From Actinomycetales bacterium (lineage in GTDB: Bacteria; Actinomycetota; Actinomycetes; Actinomycetales; Microbacteriaceae), in NCBI GenBank assembly GCA_015654475.1, contig JAATGV010000020.1:1-64000 (forward strand): a DNA stretch of 64,000 nucleotides. The letters are read 5' to 3'. The notes under the pieces were generated by a model that worked only from the letters and a program-made list of their open reading frames with translations, did not search any database and was not told where the DNA came from. The position numbers and the translations under genes were made by a program. Positions 52,812 to 61,964 of this stretch are shown here, one piece after another. Position 1 is the first letter of the stretch, and every line of letters starts with the position of its first letter.

Positions 52812-55246
52812 CTGTCTTCTACCTTCACCGTCACCATTCGTCGATCGCCTTTCACAACTCGGTGCGTTCGGCCGGTAATATCCACCACAGCTCTCGGGGT
52901 GGCATTGCCTGCCGATTCTCTCGCTGCTGTCGGGCGCGCGTTCGAGATCGCTGCGCCCGCGGATGCATCGGTCAGGACGGGCGTTGAGACGCTGGCACAA
53001 TGCGATGCGACCCACACCTCGACCTCTCCCGGCTCAACGATCTTGACCAGCTGAAGGTCGGAGAAGGCGAATCGCGTTGTCGGCACCGTGAAGGTGACGC
53101 GACGCGATTGGGCAGGGGCGACATCCACCCGCGCATAACCGAGCAGCTGTGCGACCGGACGCACGATGGAGCCCGTGACATCGTGCCCGTACAACTGCAC
53201 GACGTCCGTGCCCTCGACAGTTCCCGTGTTCCTCACCGTCACCGAGACCTGAAACGTCTCCCCTGCATCGACTGAGGTCTCCGTCACCAGGTCGTCATAT
53301 TCGAAAGTCGTGTACGACAGCCCGAATCCGAATGGCCGCACGGGTGTGGAGTCTACGGCTGTGACCTCGGACGGCCCGCCCAGAATCGGATGCAGATAGG
53401 AATATGGTTGGGCACCAGCCGATCGTGGCAACGAGATCGGCAGGCGCCCCGACGGATTTACGGCACCAGTCAGGATGTCCGCGATGGCAAGCCCACCACC
53501 TTCTCCGGGGAAGAACGCCTGCAACACCGCGGCCGGGTGCGGCTCGTCGCCATCGAGAGCCCAGTCGACAACGTAGGGACGCCCCGTCAGCAATACCAAC
53601 ACGACCGGCGTGCCCGTTGCGACGATCGCATCGACAAGTTCGCGCTGCACGCCTGGCAACGACAGGGACTCGGAGTCGTTGCCCTCGCCGACCGTGCCAC
53701 GCCCGAACAGGCCGGCCTGATCGCCGACTACCACCACCGCGACGTCGGAGATCATGGCTACATCCACCGCCTCCGCAAACCCGCTCGAGTCTTCGCCCTC
53801 AACGGTGCATCCGACCGCACTCACGAACTCAGGCTGCGGCATGCCGGCTGCAGGAAATGCGCGTTGCAACGCCTCGGCGACTGTGGGGATCGAGATCGAG
53901 ACCGGAACGTCCGGATAGTGCACGAGCACGTGATTGGCGAACGAATAGCACCCCTGCAAGGCTTCAGCCCGGTCGGCGTTCGGGCCGATCACGGCAACCC
54001 GGCTCAACGCTCGAGAACCGAGGGGCAGCACCCCATCGTTCGACAGCAGCACGATCGATTCCTCTGCGAGCCTACGTGCAAGAGCCTGATGCTGTGGTGA
54101 GTCCAAATCGATCGTGGCTGGGGGTTCGTCTTCGTACGCATCCGGATTCAGCAGGCCGAGCTCCTCTTTTTGCGACAGCACCCGCAGCACCGCGCGGTCG
54201 ACGAATGCTTCATCGACCGCGCCGCTCCGTACCTTCTCTGCCAATGGCTCAAGATAGGCGTCGCCACTCGGCAATTCCACGTCGACGCCTGCCGTCAGCG
54301 CGGCGACGGCCGCCTCGCCTCGCGTCGCAGCGATCCCATGCATCACCTGCAGAAACGCAATTGCAAAGTAATCGGCAACCACAACGCCCGTAAACCCGAG
54401 CTTCTCACGCAGCAGTGTGGTCAAAAGATGCTCGTTCGCCGCCATCGGTATCCCGTCCAGGTCGCTGTACGAGTTCATCACCGTTCGCACGCCACCATCG
54501 AGGATCGCCATCTCGAATGGAGGCAAGAAAAGGTCGGCGACCTCTCGCGGACCCGCGTGAACGGGGGCGTGGTTGCGACCCGCTGTCGAGCCCGAGTAAC
54601 CGAGGAAGTGTTTGAGAGTCGCGTGCACCCCCTTGGACTGCAGGCCTTGCACATATGCAGTGCCAATCGTGCCGACTAGGTACGGGTCTTCACCGATGCA
54701 CTCGTCGACCCTGCCCCAGCGCGGGTCTTTGACAACGTCGAGAACGGGAGCGAGGCCTTGATGCACACCGAGTGCATGCATCGAGGTTCCAATCGCGGCT
54801 CCTACCTCGCGGACCAGCTCCGGATCGAAAGACGCGCCCCAGGCCAGTGGTGTTGGGAATGTCGCCGCCTGCCATGCGGCAAGACCGGTCAGGCATTCTT
54901 CGTGTACGAGCGCCGGAATTCCGAGCCGAGTCTCACGCTTGATGCGCCGTTGCTCTTCCCACAACCAGGCCGCCCGCTCGACCGGATCGACCGGGCGAGT
55001 TCCGTAGACCCGGGTGAAGTGACCGAGACCATGACGCGTGATCTCCGCCAATGTCGCCGATGTCGCCGACGATGTCGAGCCTGCGGACATCTCTCCCTGC
55101 ATGGGCGCAACGACATTGCCTCCCTGATCGAGCCAGTAACCCACGAGTTGGGCCAACTTCTCTTCGAGAGTCATTTGCGCAACGAGGGCGCTCACTCGAG
55201 GCGAAACTTCGGGCATGGCTGAAATCCCTACATCTCTTTTTGACAC
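52808..55246 (-). CDS. GH3 family beta-glycosidase (probable beta-xylosidase/glucosidase)
   Basis: This 812-residue cytosolic glycoside hydrolase of family 3 has a TIM barrel with the nucleophile Asp292 in GVVVADYFAI, then the (alpha/beta)6 domain with a likely acid/base Glu in GRGTVGEGNDSE, and a C-terminal FnIII-like domain (VSVTVRNTGTVEGTDVVQLY). It should release single sugars from xylo- or gluco-oligosaccharides. I chose GTG 55246 because AAAAGGAG precedes it at 9-10 bases; ATG 55216 has a weaker GGGA site. A gap of 100 bp with hairpins separates it from the permease gene upstream. Its stop overlaps the GH43 start. Confidence 0.92.
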   Translation of the reverse strand: MSKRDVGISAMPEVSPRVSALVAQMTLEEKLAQLVGYWLDQGGNVVAPMQGEMSAGSTSSATSATLAEITRHGLGHFTRVYGTRPVDPVERAAWLWEEQRRIKRETRLGIPALVHEECLTGLAAWQAATFPTPLAWGASFDPELVREVGAAIGTSMHALGVHQGLAPVLDVVKDPRWGRVDECIGEDPYLVGTIGTAYVQGLQSKGVHATLKHFLGYSGSTAGRNHAPVHAGPREVADLFLPPFEMAILDGGVRTVMNSYSDLDGIPMAANEHLLTTLLREKLGFTGVVVADYFAIAFLQVMHGIAATRGEAAVAALTAGVDVELPSGDAYLEPLAEKVRSGAVDEAFVDRAVLRVLSQKEELGLLNPDAYEDEPPATIDLDSPQHQALARRLAEESIVLLSNDGVLPLGSRALSRVAVIGPNADRAEALQGCYSFANHVLVHYPDVPVSISIPTVAEALQRAFPAAGMPQPEFVSAVGCTVEGEDSSGFAEAVDVAMISDVAVVVVGDQAGLFGRGTVGEGNDSESLSLPGVQRELVDAIVATGTPVVLVLLTGRPYVVDWALDGDEPHPAAVLQAFFPGEGGGLAIADILTGAVNPSGRLPISLPRSAGAQPYSYLHPILGGPSEVTAVDSTPVRPFGFGLSYTTFEYDDLVTETSVDAGETFQVSVTVRNTGTVEGTDVVQLYGHDVTGSIVRPVAQLLGYARVDVAPAQSRRVTFTVPTTRFAFSDLQLVKIVEPGEVEVWVASHCASVSTPVLTDASAGAAISNARPTAARESAGNATPRAVVDITGRTHRVVKGDRRMVTVKVEDR

Positions 55247-55284
55247 AGATTCCTACTCCTTTTAGACATAAAAGCAACGTCGAG

Positions 55285-55342
55285 CCACCGACCCCGGTGG
55301 ATTCGATGTTCTCCGGTCATGGAGTCGCCACAACCGGAGAAC
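55285..55342. repeat. Two hairpins between permease and GH3 genes
   Basis: GTTCTCCGGT / ACCGGAGAAC (10-bp perfect arms, 55308-55317 and 55333-55342) starts four bases after the permease stop on the minus strand. A second small hairpin, CCACCG/CGGTGG (55285-55300), follows. There is no T run. These could stabilise the upstream transporter mRNA or partly terminate transcription before the glycosidase genes. Confidence 0.6.
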
Positions 55343-55346
55343 CCCC

Positions 55347-56231
55347 TCAACCCTTGACGGCGCCGGTAAGGCCACCCACGATTCGCCGCTCGAACACGCT
55401 GAAGAACAGTAATGCGGGAATCATCGATAACGAGGTGAACGCAAGCACACGTGCAGTGTCGACCGAATACTGGGATGCGAACGCCTGCACGCCGAGTGGC
55501 AATGTGTATTGCGCCGAATCGTTGAGAATAAACAGGGGCAGCATATAGCCGTTCCATGCCCCAATAAATGCCAGGATGCCGACGGTGACCACCCCCGGCA
55601 ACGACAGGGGAAGCACCATCCTGAAGAAGAATCCCAACCGCCCGGCACCATCGATAGACGCAGCCTCCTCCAACTCCTTCGGAATCGCGCGCAGGAATGG
55701 AACGAGAATAATGATCGTCGTGGGCAGGCTGAATGCAATTTGGGGCAGGATGATGCCCGCGAGAGTGTTGGTCAGCCCAATATTTTTAATCAGGATGTAC
55801 AGGGGCGTAATCGCTACTGTCAGAGGGAACATGAGCCCCGCTGCAAAGAGAGAATACATTCCCGCGCGCCATGAGAACTGGTACCGAGCAAGGACATAGC
55901 TCGCCATCAGCCCGAGCACGACAACGCCGATCGTGGTCGCACCGGCCGAGATTGTGGAGTTGCCGACCTGTTGCCAGAATGTCGGGCTAGACAGGACCTC
56001 GATGTAGTTGGTGACAACCCAGGGACTGGGAAACCCCGAAGGATTCTGCGTGATCTGCGAATTCGTACGGAATCCCCCGATGATGATGTACATCACCGGT
56101 GCGATGCAAAGGGCGATCAGTACCGTGGCGACGACGTATGTGGCAGGACTCCCCCAATGCGTCTGGTCGGCCTTATTCTTCCTGCGGCGCGGTGGTAAAC
56201 CCCGAACCGTTGCGATGGAATGCGTCATCAC
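55347..56231 (-). CDS. ABC sugar transporter permease (MalG/LacG type)
   Basis: This 294-residue membrane protein has six hydrophobic helices and the EAA loop in EELEEAASIDGAGRLGFFF, typical of binding-protein-dependent carbohydrate ABC importers of the CUT1 class. It pairs with the permease encoded just upstream, whose stop overlaps this ATG by 4 bp. No ATPase gene is in this locus; CUT1 systems of Actinobacteria often share a common MsiK ATPase encoded elsewhere, which I infer for this one. Confidence 0.92.
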   Translation of the reverse strand: MMTHSIATVRGLPPRRRKNKADQTHWGSPATYVVATVLIALCIAPVMYIIIGGFRTNSQITQNPSGFPSPWVVTNYIEVLSSPTFWQQVGNSTISAGATTIGVVVLGLMASYVLARYQFSWRAGMYSLFAAGLMFPLTVAITPLYILIKNIGLTNTLAGIILPQIAFSLPTTIIILVPFLRAIPKELEEAASIDGAGRLGFFFRMVLPLSLPGVVTVGILAFIGAWNGYMLPLFILNDSAQYTLPLGVQAFASQYSVDTARVLAFTSLSMIPALLFFSVFERRIVGGLTGAVKG

Positions 56232-57253
56232 TTCTGCTTCCTCTCTGGACCGTCTGTCAACGCACCCTCAGTGTCCCGCCGCAACACGAACCGTTGGTAC
56301 AGCAGTGCGATGACAAGAGAAATGAGGAACAACACGACGGCCACGGCGTTGCCGAAACCATAGTTTCCCGACCCTCGCCCTTGGGTGACCATGTAGGTTG
56401 CCATCGTCGACGTTCCCGCGATCGACGAAACATACTGGCCCCAGATGATGTAGACGAGATCGAATAGTTGGAGTGACCCGATTATCGATAGGAATGCCCA
56501 CACTCGGATTGTCGGGCCAAGTAGCGGCAGGGTGATTCTGCGCTGAATCTGCCAATACGAGGCGCCATCAATCGCGGCGGCCTCGTAGAGCTCCTCCGGA
56601 ATGCTCTGCATCCCCGCGAGCATGAGAATCACCGCGAATCCGATGTATTTCCACGAGATGATGATCATCAGAGTCCAAATGGCCAAATTCGGGTCGGAGA
56701 GCCAATCGAAGGCAAGCCCGCCGAGGCCTATCTTGCTCAAGAGGTCGTTGACGGCACCGTTCGTTTGAAGCATCAGCGTCCAACCGGTGCCAACGATCAC
56801 TTCTGAGATCACATATGGCACAAAGATAAGCACGCGGATGAGCGAGCGCCCTTTGATCTTCTGATTGAGCAGTAGGGCGAAGCCGATAGCCGCAGGCCCT
56901 TGGAGAACGATTGACATGACCAAGATAAAGGCGTTGTGCTGCAGCGCCGAGATGAATGCCTCATCTTGGAAGATCGTCACATAATTCTGAAACCCGACGA
57001 AGTCGGTAGGAGCCCCATACCCTTTCCATCTGAAGAAGCCGTAGTAGGCCGCCATCACGACCGGAAAAATGACGAAGGTGAGGAAGATGGCTATTGCGGG
57101 ACCGACAAGAATGACGATCTCAAGCCGCTTGCGCCAGTCCGCCCTGCCGTGGAGGCGGGGCTTGGGTGCCCGGGACGGCGCTGTTTCGGCGCCGTCCCGG
57201 GCCGCTGGCGAGCTCCGTACAGTCAACGTTGTTGCACTCAGGGAGTCGCTCAT
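56228..57253 (-). CDS. ABC sugar transporter permease (MalF/UgpA type)
   Basis: This 341-residue membrane protein has a ~40-residue basic cytosolic N-terminus, six helices and the EAA loop EELYEAAAIDGASYWQIQRR. It forms the heterodimeric CUT1-type channel with the next gene. It begins 10 bp after the stop of the binding-protein gene, and its stop overlaps the MalG-type start. The ribosome site is weak, in keeping with translational coupling. Confidence 0.92.
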   Translation of the reverse strand: MSDSLSATTLTVRSSPAARDGAETAPSRAPKPRLHGRADWRKRLEIVILVGPAIAIFLTFVIFPVVMAAYYGFFRWKGYGAPTDFVGFQNYVTIFQDEAFISALQHNAFILVMSIVLQGPAAIGFALLLNQKIKGRSLIRVLIFVPYVISEVIVGTGWTLMLQTNGAVNDLLSKIGLGGLAFDWLSDPNLAIWTLMIIISWKYIGFAVILMLAGMQSIPEELYEAAAIDGASYWQIQRRITLPLLGPTIRVWAFLSIIGSLQLFDLVYIIWGQYVSSIAGTSTMATYMVTQGRGSGNYGFGNAVAVVLFLISLVIALLYQRFVLRRDTEGALTDGPERKQK

Positions 57254-57263
57254 CGGGGTGCCG

Positions 57264-58562
57264 TTATCCCTTTGCCGCAGCGGTGTTCACGGCGGCCACG
57301 ATATCTGCGGCAGTACCCTTGCCTGCGAGCATGTTGACCACACTCGCGTTGAGGGCGTTACCGACATTCTGGCCATACAGGGTGTCGAGCCAAAGGACGA
57401 TATAGGACGACTGGTTGTAGGCCGCCAGTACATCGGTAAGTGCCGGATCGGTTACGACGCTTTGCGCATCCTTGTTTGCGGGCAAGGTTTGCAAGGCTTT
57501 CGCGTAGCCCTCCTCGTTCTCCTTGTTCGCAGCAAAGTTCAAAAACTCCGCGCACTCGGGCGGCGCATCCGCCGCACAGGTGAAGCCATCGGCTCCACCA
57601 AGCATGGCCGCCGCGTCGCCTGCGCCACCCGACACTGACGGGAAGGCGAACCAGCCGAGGTCGCCGAGGGACTTGCCATCCGGTGTCAATGAGGCGACGA
57701 CACCAGGCTCCCATGCGCCCATGAGTTCCATTGCTGCCTTGTGGTTGGCGAGCAGGCCGGCCGAACTGCCAGCCCCTTGCTGGGCAGAGGTCGTGAGGAA
57801 CCCGTTGTTGAACGGATCCGTTCCCGCGAAACTGCTCAGGTCCTCACCTGCCTTCGTCCAGCAGGCGTCGGAGAAGTCCATGTCAGACACGGCTGTGTTG
57901 AGCACATCCTGGGAGCACTCGCGCAAAGCGAAAAAGTAGTACCAATGTGCGGCAGGCCACGCGTCTTTAGCGCCAAGAGCAATGGGGGTGATTCCTGCAG
58001 CCTTCAGTTTGTCTACGGCTGCATTGAGCTCGTCCATGGTGGTCGGGGTGCTGGTAATGCCCGCTTTTGCGAACAAGTCTTTGCTGTAATAGATGCCACC
58101 GGGGAGTACAGACATCGGCATGCCGTAGATCTTGCCGTCAATAGTGAATGGGCTGAAGGCCGCGTCGCCTATCGAGGTTTTGATGTCTGCATCGATCTTG
58201 TCTGTCAAATCTTGCGCTTGGCCTGCATCGACGACGTCGGAAAGCTTTCCGCCTCCGCGAGCAATAAAGATGGTTGGTCCGTCGCCGGAATTGAGCGCAG
58301 TCTGGAGTTTGCCGTCCATGTCCTCGTTTTGGATGGCCTGGATGTCGATCTTGACATTTGGGTGCAGCTTTTCGAAGGCCGCTACCGTGTCTTCCCAGTG
58401 TTGCTTGCCATCACCAGTGGTCGAGTTGTGCCAAAAACTCATCGTTACCGGTGCATCTGGGTCTGAGCTCGCGGTGGATGCGCCACCGGAACAGCCAGAA
58501 ATAATAAGGGCGACACTCGCGCCAAGCGCCAGCATCGCCGTCGTGCGGAATTTCCTCTTCAT
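57264..58562 (-). CDS. ABC sugar-binding lipoprotein
   Basis: This 432-residue lipoprotein has a signal peptide with a basic start MKRKFRTTAMLALG and lipobox LIISGC (Cys24). The mature part has the extracellular solute-binding family 1 pattern: SFWHNSTTGDGKQHWEDT at its start, FEKLHPNVKIDIQ, and IALGAKDAWPAAHWYY in the middle. It should capture xylo-oligosaccharides or other plant sugars, inferred from the GH3/GH43/CE7 genes that follow. It is the first gene of the operon, 87 bp after the LacI operator. The ATG is fixed by the signal peptide. Confidence 0.93.
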   Translation of the reverse strand: MKRKFRTTAMLALGASVALIISGCSGGASTASSDPDAPVTMSFWHNSTTGDGKQHWEDTVAAFEKLHPNVKIDIQAIQNEDMDGKLQTALNSGDGPTIFIARGGGKLSDVVDAGQAQDLTDKIDADIKTSIGDAAFSPFTIDGKIYGMPMSVLPGGIYYSKDLFAKAGITSTPTTMDELNAAVDKLKAAGITPIALGAKDAWPAAHWYYFFALRECSQDVLNTAVSDMDFSDACWTKAGEDLSSFAGTDPFNNGFLTTSAQQGAGSSAGLLANHKAAMELMGAWEPGVVASLTPDGKSLGDLGWFAFPSVSGGAGDAAAMLGGADGFTCAADAPPECAEFLNFAANKENEEGYAKALQTLPANKDAQSVVTDPALTDVLAAYNQSSYIVLWLDTLYGQNVGNALNASVVNMLAGKGTAADIVAAVNTAAAKG

Positions 58563-58649
58563 TGTGGATTTCTCACTCTCAGTCTTCGTTGACCGTGCGA
58601 CAGGAGTACCTGCCTGCAGACATTCTGGCACTCGTCTCATTCGCTTGTC

Positions 58650-58669
58650 AAACGTTATCGATAACGTTT
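58650..58669. promoter_or_regulatory. LacI-family operator (20-bp perfect palindrome)
   Basis: AAACGTTATCGATAACGTTT is perfectly self-complementary and carries a central CG, the mark of LacI-family sites. It lies 88 bp before the binding-protein gene and 60 bp before lacI-type gene start, so it can control the sugar operon and perhaps both directions. Confidence 0.85.
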
Positions 58670-58692
58670 TCTAGAAGCGTGTCGTTGTGCCG

Positions 58693-58728
58693 TTTGGGCT
58701 TATCAAATGGGGGAGATAACGTTACAGT
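58693..58728 (+). promoter_or_regulatory. Promoter of the LacI-type regulator with second operator
   Basis: TTTGGG (58693-58698) and GATAAC (58715-58720), 16 bases apart, form a plausible -35/-10 pair. TAACGTTA (58717-58724), the core of the main operator, overlaps the -10. The GTG start follows eight bases after the -10, so the mRNA is probably leaderless and the gene autoregulated. Confidence 0.5.
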
Positions 58729-59775
58729 GTGACCACAGACCCGACACCGCAAGAACTCACCACCAATCCGCGCTCTGCGGCGCGAGTCACCATCACCGAT
58801 GTCGCCCGAAAAGCCGGCGTCTCGGTAGCTACGGTGTCAAAGGTCATCAATCAGCGCTACGGCGTTGCAGCCTCCACCGCGCAGCAGGTCATGGCCGTGG
58901 TCGACAGTCTCGGCTATGAGTCATCGCTGGTTGCGAGCAGTCTGCGCAGGCACAGCACGAAAGTGATCGGCATCCTCGTCGCAGAGTTCGAGCCCTTTTC
59001 GACTGAGATACTCAAAGGCATCGCAAGCGCTACGGTCGGCACCGGCTACGAGTTGCTCGCGTATTCCGGCAACGCCTCCCGCGATCAGGTCGGTTGGGAA
59101 CGCCGCTCCCTATCCCGCCTCGGCGGCACTCTTATCGATGGCGCAGTGCTCGTCACGCCAACCGAGGTCGTCACCGATGCCACCATTCCGATGGTCGCTG
59201 TCGACCCGCACGCAGGCCCCACCGGCCCGAGCACCATCGATTCGGACAACGTCGGCGGCGCACGAGCGGCGACCATGCATCTTCTCGAGCTTGGCCACCG
59301 CCGCATCGCTCACGTGCGGGGACGGAAAGACCTCGAATCCGCGCGGCTGCGCGAACAAGGATTTCGCGAGGCGCTGGCCGATGCGCATGTTCCCCTCGAC
59401 GAGAATCTGGTCAGGTACGGCGGGTATCGCGCTGAAGAGACAACAGAGGCAGCCCGAGAGTTGCTCACACTGCCCGAGCGGCCTACAGCCATCTTCGCCG
59501 CGAACGACCTCTCGGCCATTCGAATAGTCGAGATCGCCCACGAACTCGGCTTGCGAGTACCAGAAGACCTCTCGGTGGTCGGCTTCGACAACATCCCCGA
59601 ATCGGCCAGTTGCACTCCCCCACTCACCACCATCGCCCAGCCCCTCCAGCAGATGGGCGCAGACGCCGTTCGGCTGTTGATCGAAATCATCGCCGGAACA
59701 CGGAGCACGGAACATCTTCACCTGCCAAGCGAACTCATCGTTCGCGGCAGCACGGGGCCGGCACCGCAGCAGTAA
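58729..59775 (+). CDS. LacI family transcriptional regulator of the xylan-sugar locus
   Basis: This 348-residue repressor has the LacI helix-turn-helix and hinge (VTITDVARKAGVSVATVSKV, about 20-39, then VASSLRRHSTKVIGILVAEF). A periplasmic-binding-protein-like sensor domain follows, with PTAIFAANDLSAIRIVE and the late LSVVGFDNIPESA. It should bind the perfect palindrome between itself and the divergent sugar operon and let go when a sugar inducer is present. The start is GTG 58729 with no ribosome site, close to a -10-like GATAAC. Confidence 0.93.
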   Translation: MTTDPTPQELTTNPRSAARVTITDVARKAGVSVATVSKVINQRYGVAASTAQQVMAVVDSLGYESSLVASSLRRHSTKVIGILVAEFEPFSTEILKGIASATVGTGYELLAYSGNASRDQVGWERRSLSRLGGTLIDGAVLVTPTEVVTDATIPMVAVDPHAGPTGPSTIDSDNVGGARAATMHLLELGHRRIAHVRGRKDLESARLREQGFREALADAHVPLDENLVRYGGYRAEETTEAARELLTLPERPTAIFAANDLSAIRIVEIAHELGLRVPEDLSVVGFDNIPESASCTPPLTTIAQPLQQMGADAVRLLIEIIAGTRSTEHLHLPSELIVRGSTGPAPQQ

Positions 59776-59836
59776 CCTTCACAACAATCTCGGCGAGATC
59801 ATGCGCCGTAGCGACCACTTTTTCCCCTTGTGCATT

Positions 59837-59853
59837 TTTGCAGTCTGTGCAAA
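59837..59853 (+). promoter_or_regulatory. Candidate operator upstream of the DHA2-TetR operon
   Basis: TTTGCA-5 nt-TGCAAA is a perfect 6-bp inverted repeat directly followed by TATACA (59854-59859), a good -10-like element. TGCA occurs further times close by. It sits 100 bp before the exporter start, in the right place for the TetR protein encoded after the exporter. Confidence 0.5.
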
Positions 59854-59953
59854 TATACACAGGTTGCATTTTCGATGGTGTCGATGCCCGGCCCATCGCT
59901 GGCACCGCGTCACGAAGACTCAGAGCAACTAGACGAGTTTTCAAGGAGATCGC

Positions 59954-61957
59954 GTGTCAAACACGCTTACGGCCACATCAGGCGCATCGGCCGCGCCAGC
60001 ATCCACAAGCCCGATCATGTCCGAGCGACAAATTCGCCTCGTGCTCTACGGGCTGATGGCGGGAATGTTCCTCTCGTCTCTCGATCAGACCATTGTCGGC
60101 ACGGCGATTCGCACCATCGGCGACGACCTGCACGGTCTCGACCAGCAAGCCTGGGTGACGACCGCATACCTGATCACCGCAACCATCATGACGCCTATCT
60201 ACGGGAAGCTCTCGGATATCTTCGGCCGCCGCCCCCTGTACCTGTTTGCGATCACCGTCTTCGTCGTCGCCTCGTTCTTGTCATCATTCTCAACGTCGAT
60301 GTACATGCTCGCGTTGTTCCGTGGGCTGCAAGGCATCGGAGCAGGCGGTCTCATGTCGTTGCCCCTCGCCATCATGGGCGACATGCTTGCGCCGCGAGAA
60401 CGAGCCAAATATCAGGGTTATTTCCTCGCCGTATTCGGCATCTCATCTGTGGTCGGGCCCCTCGTCGGCGGCCTCTTCGCCGGGGCAAGCCAGATCTTAT
60501 GGATCGATGGATGGCGTTGGGTTTTCCTCATCAACGTTCCGATTGGCGTCGGCGCATTGGCTATGGTGATCGCGTTCCTGCACTTGCCGCGATTCACCCA
60601 CGGTCGCACACGCGTCGACTGGTGGGGCGCAACTGCCGTAATCGTGGCGCTCGCGCCGTTGCTGTTGGTCGCAGAACAGGGCCGCAGCTGGGGCTGGGAC
60701 TCGACAGCGTCGATCACGTGCTACGTGGTGGGGCTGCTTGGCATCGCCATGTTCATCATTATCGAGGCACGGATGGGCACTGATGCGATTATTCCGCTTC
60801 ACCTGTTCCGTTCTACGACCTTCTCCATGTCTTCAGTGCTTGGATTCCTCGTCGGCTTCGGCATGTTCGGCGCCATGATGACGCTCCCCCTATACCTGCA
60901 GATCGTGCTTGGCATGAACCCCACTCAATCGGGATTTGCCACGCTTCCCATGATTGCCGGACTGATGATCGCCTCCATCGCGTCAGGCCAGATCGTCGCA
61001 CGCACAGGCAAGTACCGCATCTTCCCTGTCATCGGCACCGCGCTCGTCACCGCGGGATTCTTTTACCTCACGCGCGTCGATGTGACGAGCAGCTACTGGT
61101 TCGTTGCCGGAGGAATGTTCCTCATCGGCCTTGGACTCGGCCAGCTCATGCAAAGCCTCGTGTTGGCAAGCCAGGCATCCGTGCCAGCGACCGACATGGG
61201 AGTCGCCACCTCCGCGGCGACGTTCTTCCGGCAGATCGGCGGAACGCTCGGCACCGCGATCCTGCTTTCCATACTGTTCGGAACCATGGCAGGCAACATC
61301 CAGACGTCTATGCAGGACAAGGCCACGCTGACGAGTGCAATCGACGCTGCCCTTACCCCCGCAGTTGCGCAGGCGCCAGAAAACGTGGCGATCATGGAGA
61401 AGATGTGGGACCCCATCATCACTCCCCTTCAGGCGAACATACAGGATGGGTTGGATGCTGCCGCGGATCAGGCGACGGCCCAGGCACCTTCTGAGGCGGC
61501 CAAGGCCGAGATCCTCGCGCAGGTCGCCGAGCAAGCCAAGGCCAGCGTTGTCGACGGGCGCGTCGTCGTCGACTACAGCGATGCGGCACAGCGCGCCAAT
61601 GTCGTCGACACGGTAGTGCCGACGCTGATCGACGAACTCTCGAAGAATGGTTCGACCGACTCGAGCACTCTCAGCGACAGCGCCTCAGACACGTCGTTCC
61701 TGAATGGCGCTGATTCTCGACTCACGAAGCCATTCCTAAGCGGGTTCAACACATCCGTGATCGAGATCTATTGGGTTGCCATGCTGGTTGTGCTCCTCGC
61801 CTTCGTGCTCACCTGGTTCTTCCGCGTGCCCGAGTTGAGGCAGCACTCGGCGCTGCAAGAGCAGGCGAACGCCGAGGCGGACCGAGTCGGCACAGGGCCA
61901 GCCGTTGACGACACCGATCCTGCGCCCACAAAAGCCAACTCGAGCGCGCAAGAATAG
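59954..61957 (+). CDS. DHA2-family MFS exporter with large loop before last helix
   Basis: This 667-residue 14-helix MFS drug exporter has helix 1 with FLSSLDQTIVGTAI (Asp of DHA2), motif A as GKLSDIFGRRPLYL, and motif C FGISSVVGPLVGG. Between helices 13 and 14 (about residues 445-600) it carries an Ala/Gln/Asp-rich insertion of roughly 155 residues, probably outside the membrane. The C-terminal ~40 residues are charged. GTG 59954 has AAGGAG at 5 bases. It is followed after 7 bp by a TetR gene, its likely repressor. Confidence 0.9.
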   Translation: MSNTLTATSGASAAPASTSPIMSERQIRLVLYGLMAGMFLSSLDQTIVGTAIRTIGDDLHGLDQQAWVTTAYLITATIMTPIYGKLSDIFGRRPLYLFAITVFVVASFLSSFSTSMYMLALFRGLQGIGAGGLMSLPLAIMGDMLAPRERAKYQGYFLAVFGISSVVGPLVGGLFAGASQILWIDGWRWVFLINVPIGVGALAMVIAFLHLPRFTHGRTRVDWWGATAVIVALAPLLLVAEQGRSWGWDSTASITCYVVGLLGIAMFIIIEARMGTDAIIPLHLFRSTTFSMSSVLGFLVGFGMFGAMMTLPLYLQIVLGMNPTQSGFATLPMIAGLMIASIASGQIVARTGKYRIFPVIGTALVTAGFFYLTRVDVTSSYWFVAGGMFLIGLGLGQLMQSLVLASQASVPATDMGVATSAATFFRQIGGTLGTAILLSILFGTMAGNIQTSMQDKATLTSAIDAALTPAVAQAPENVAIMEKMWDPIITPLQANIQDGLDAAADQATAQAPSEAAKAEILAQVAEQAKASVVDGRVVVDYSDAAQRANVVDTVVPTLIDELSKNGSTDSSTLSDSASDTSFLNGADSRLTKPFLSGFNTSVIEIYWVAMLVVLLAFVLTWFFRVPELRQHSALQEQANAEADRVGTGPAVDDTDPAPTKANSSAQE

Positions 61958-61964
61958 TGACACG

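Noticed and set aside
53404-54393. A 329-residue open frame antisense to the GH3 gene
   Set aside because: Arg/Pro-rich translation without domain features; GH3 motifs are unambiguous on the other strand.
59830-60783. A 317-residue Arg/His-rich frame overlapping the start of the DHA2 exporter
   Set aside because: Same-strand shifted frame of the exporter gene, with composition unlike a real protein.
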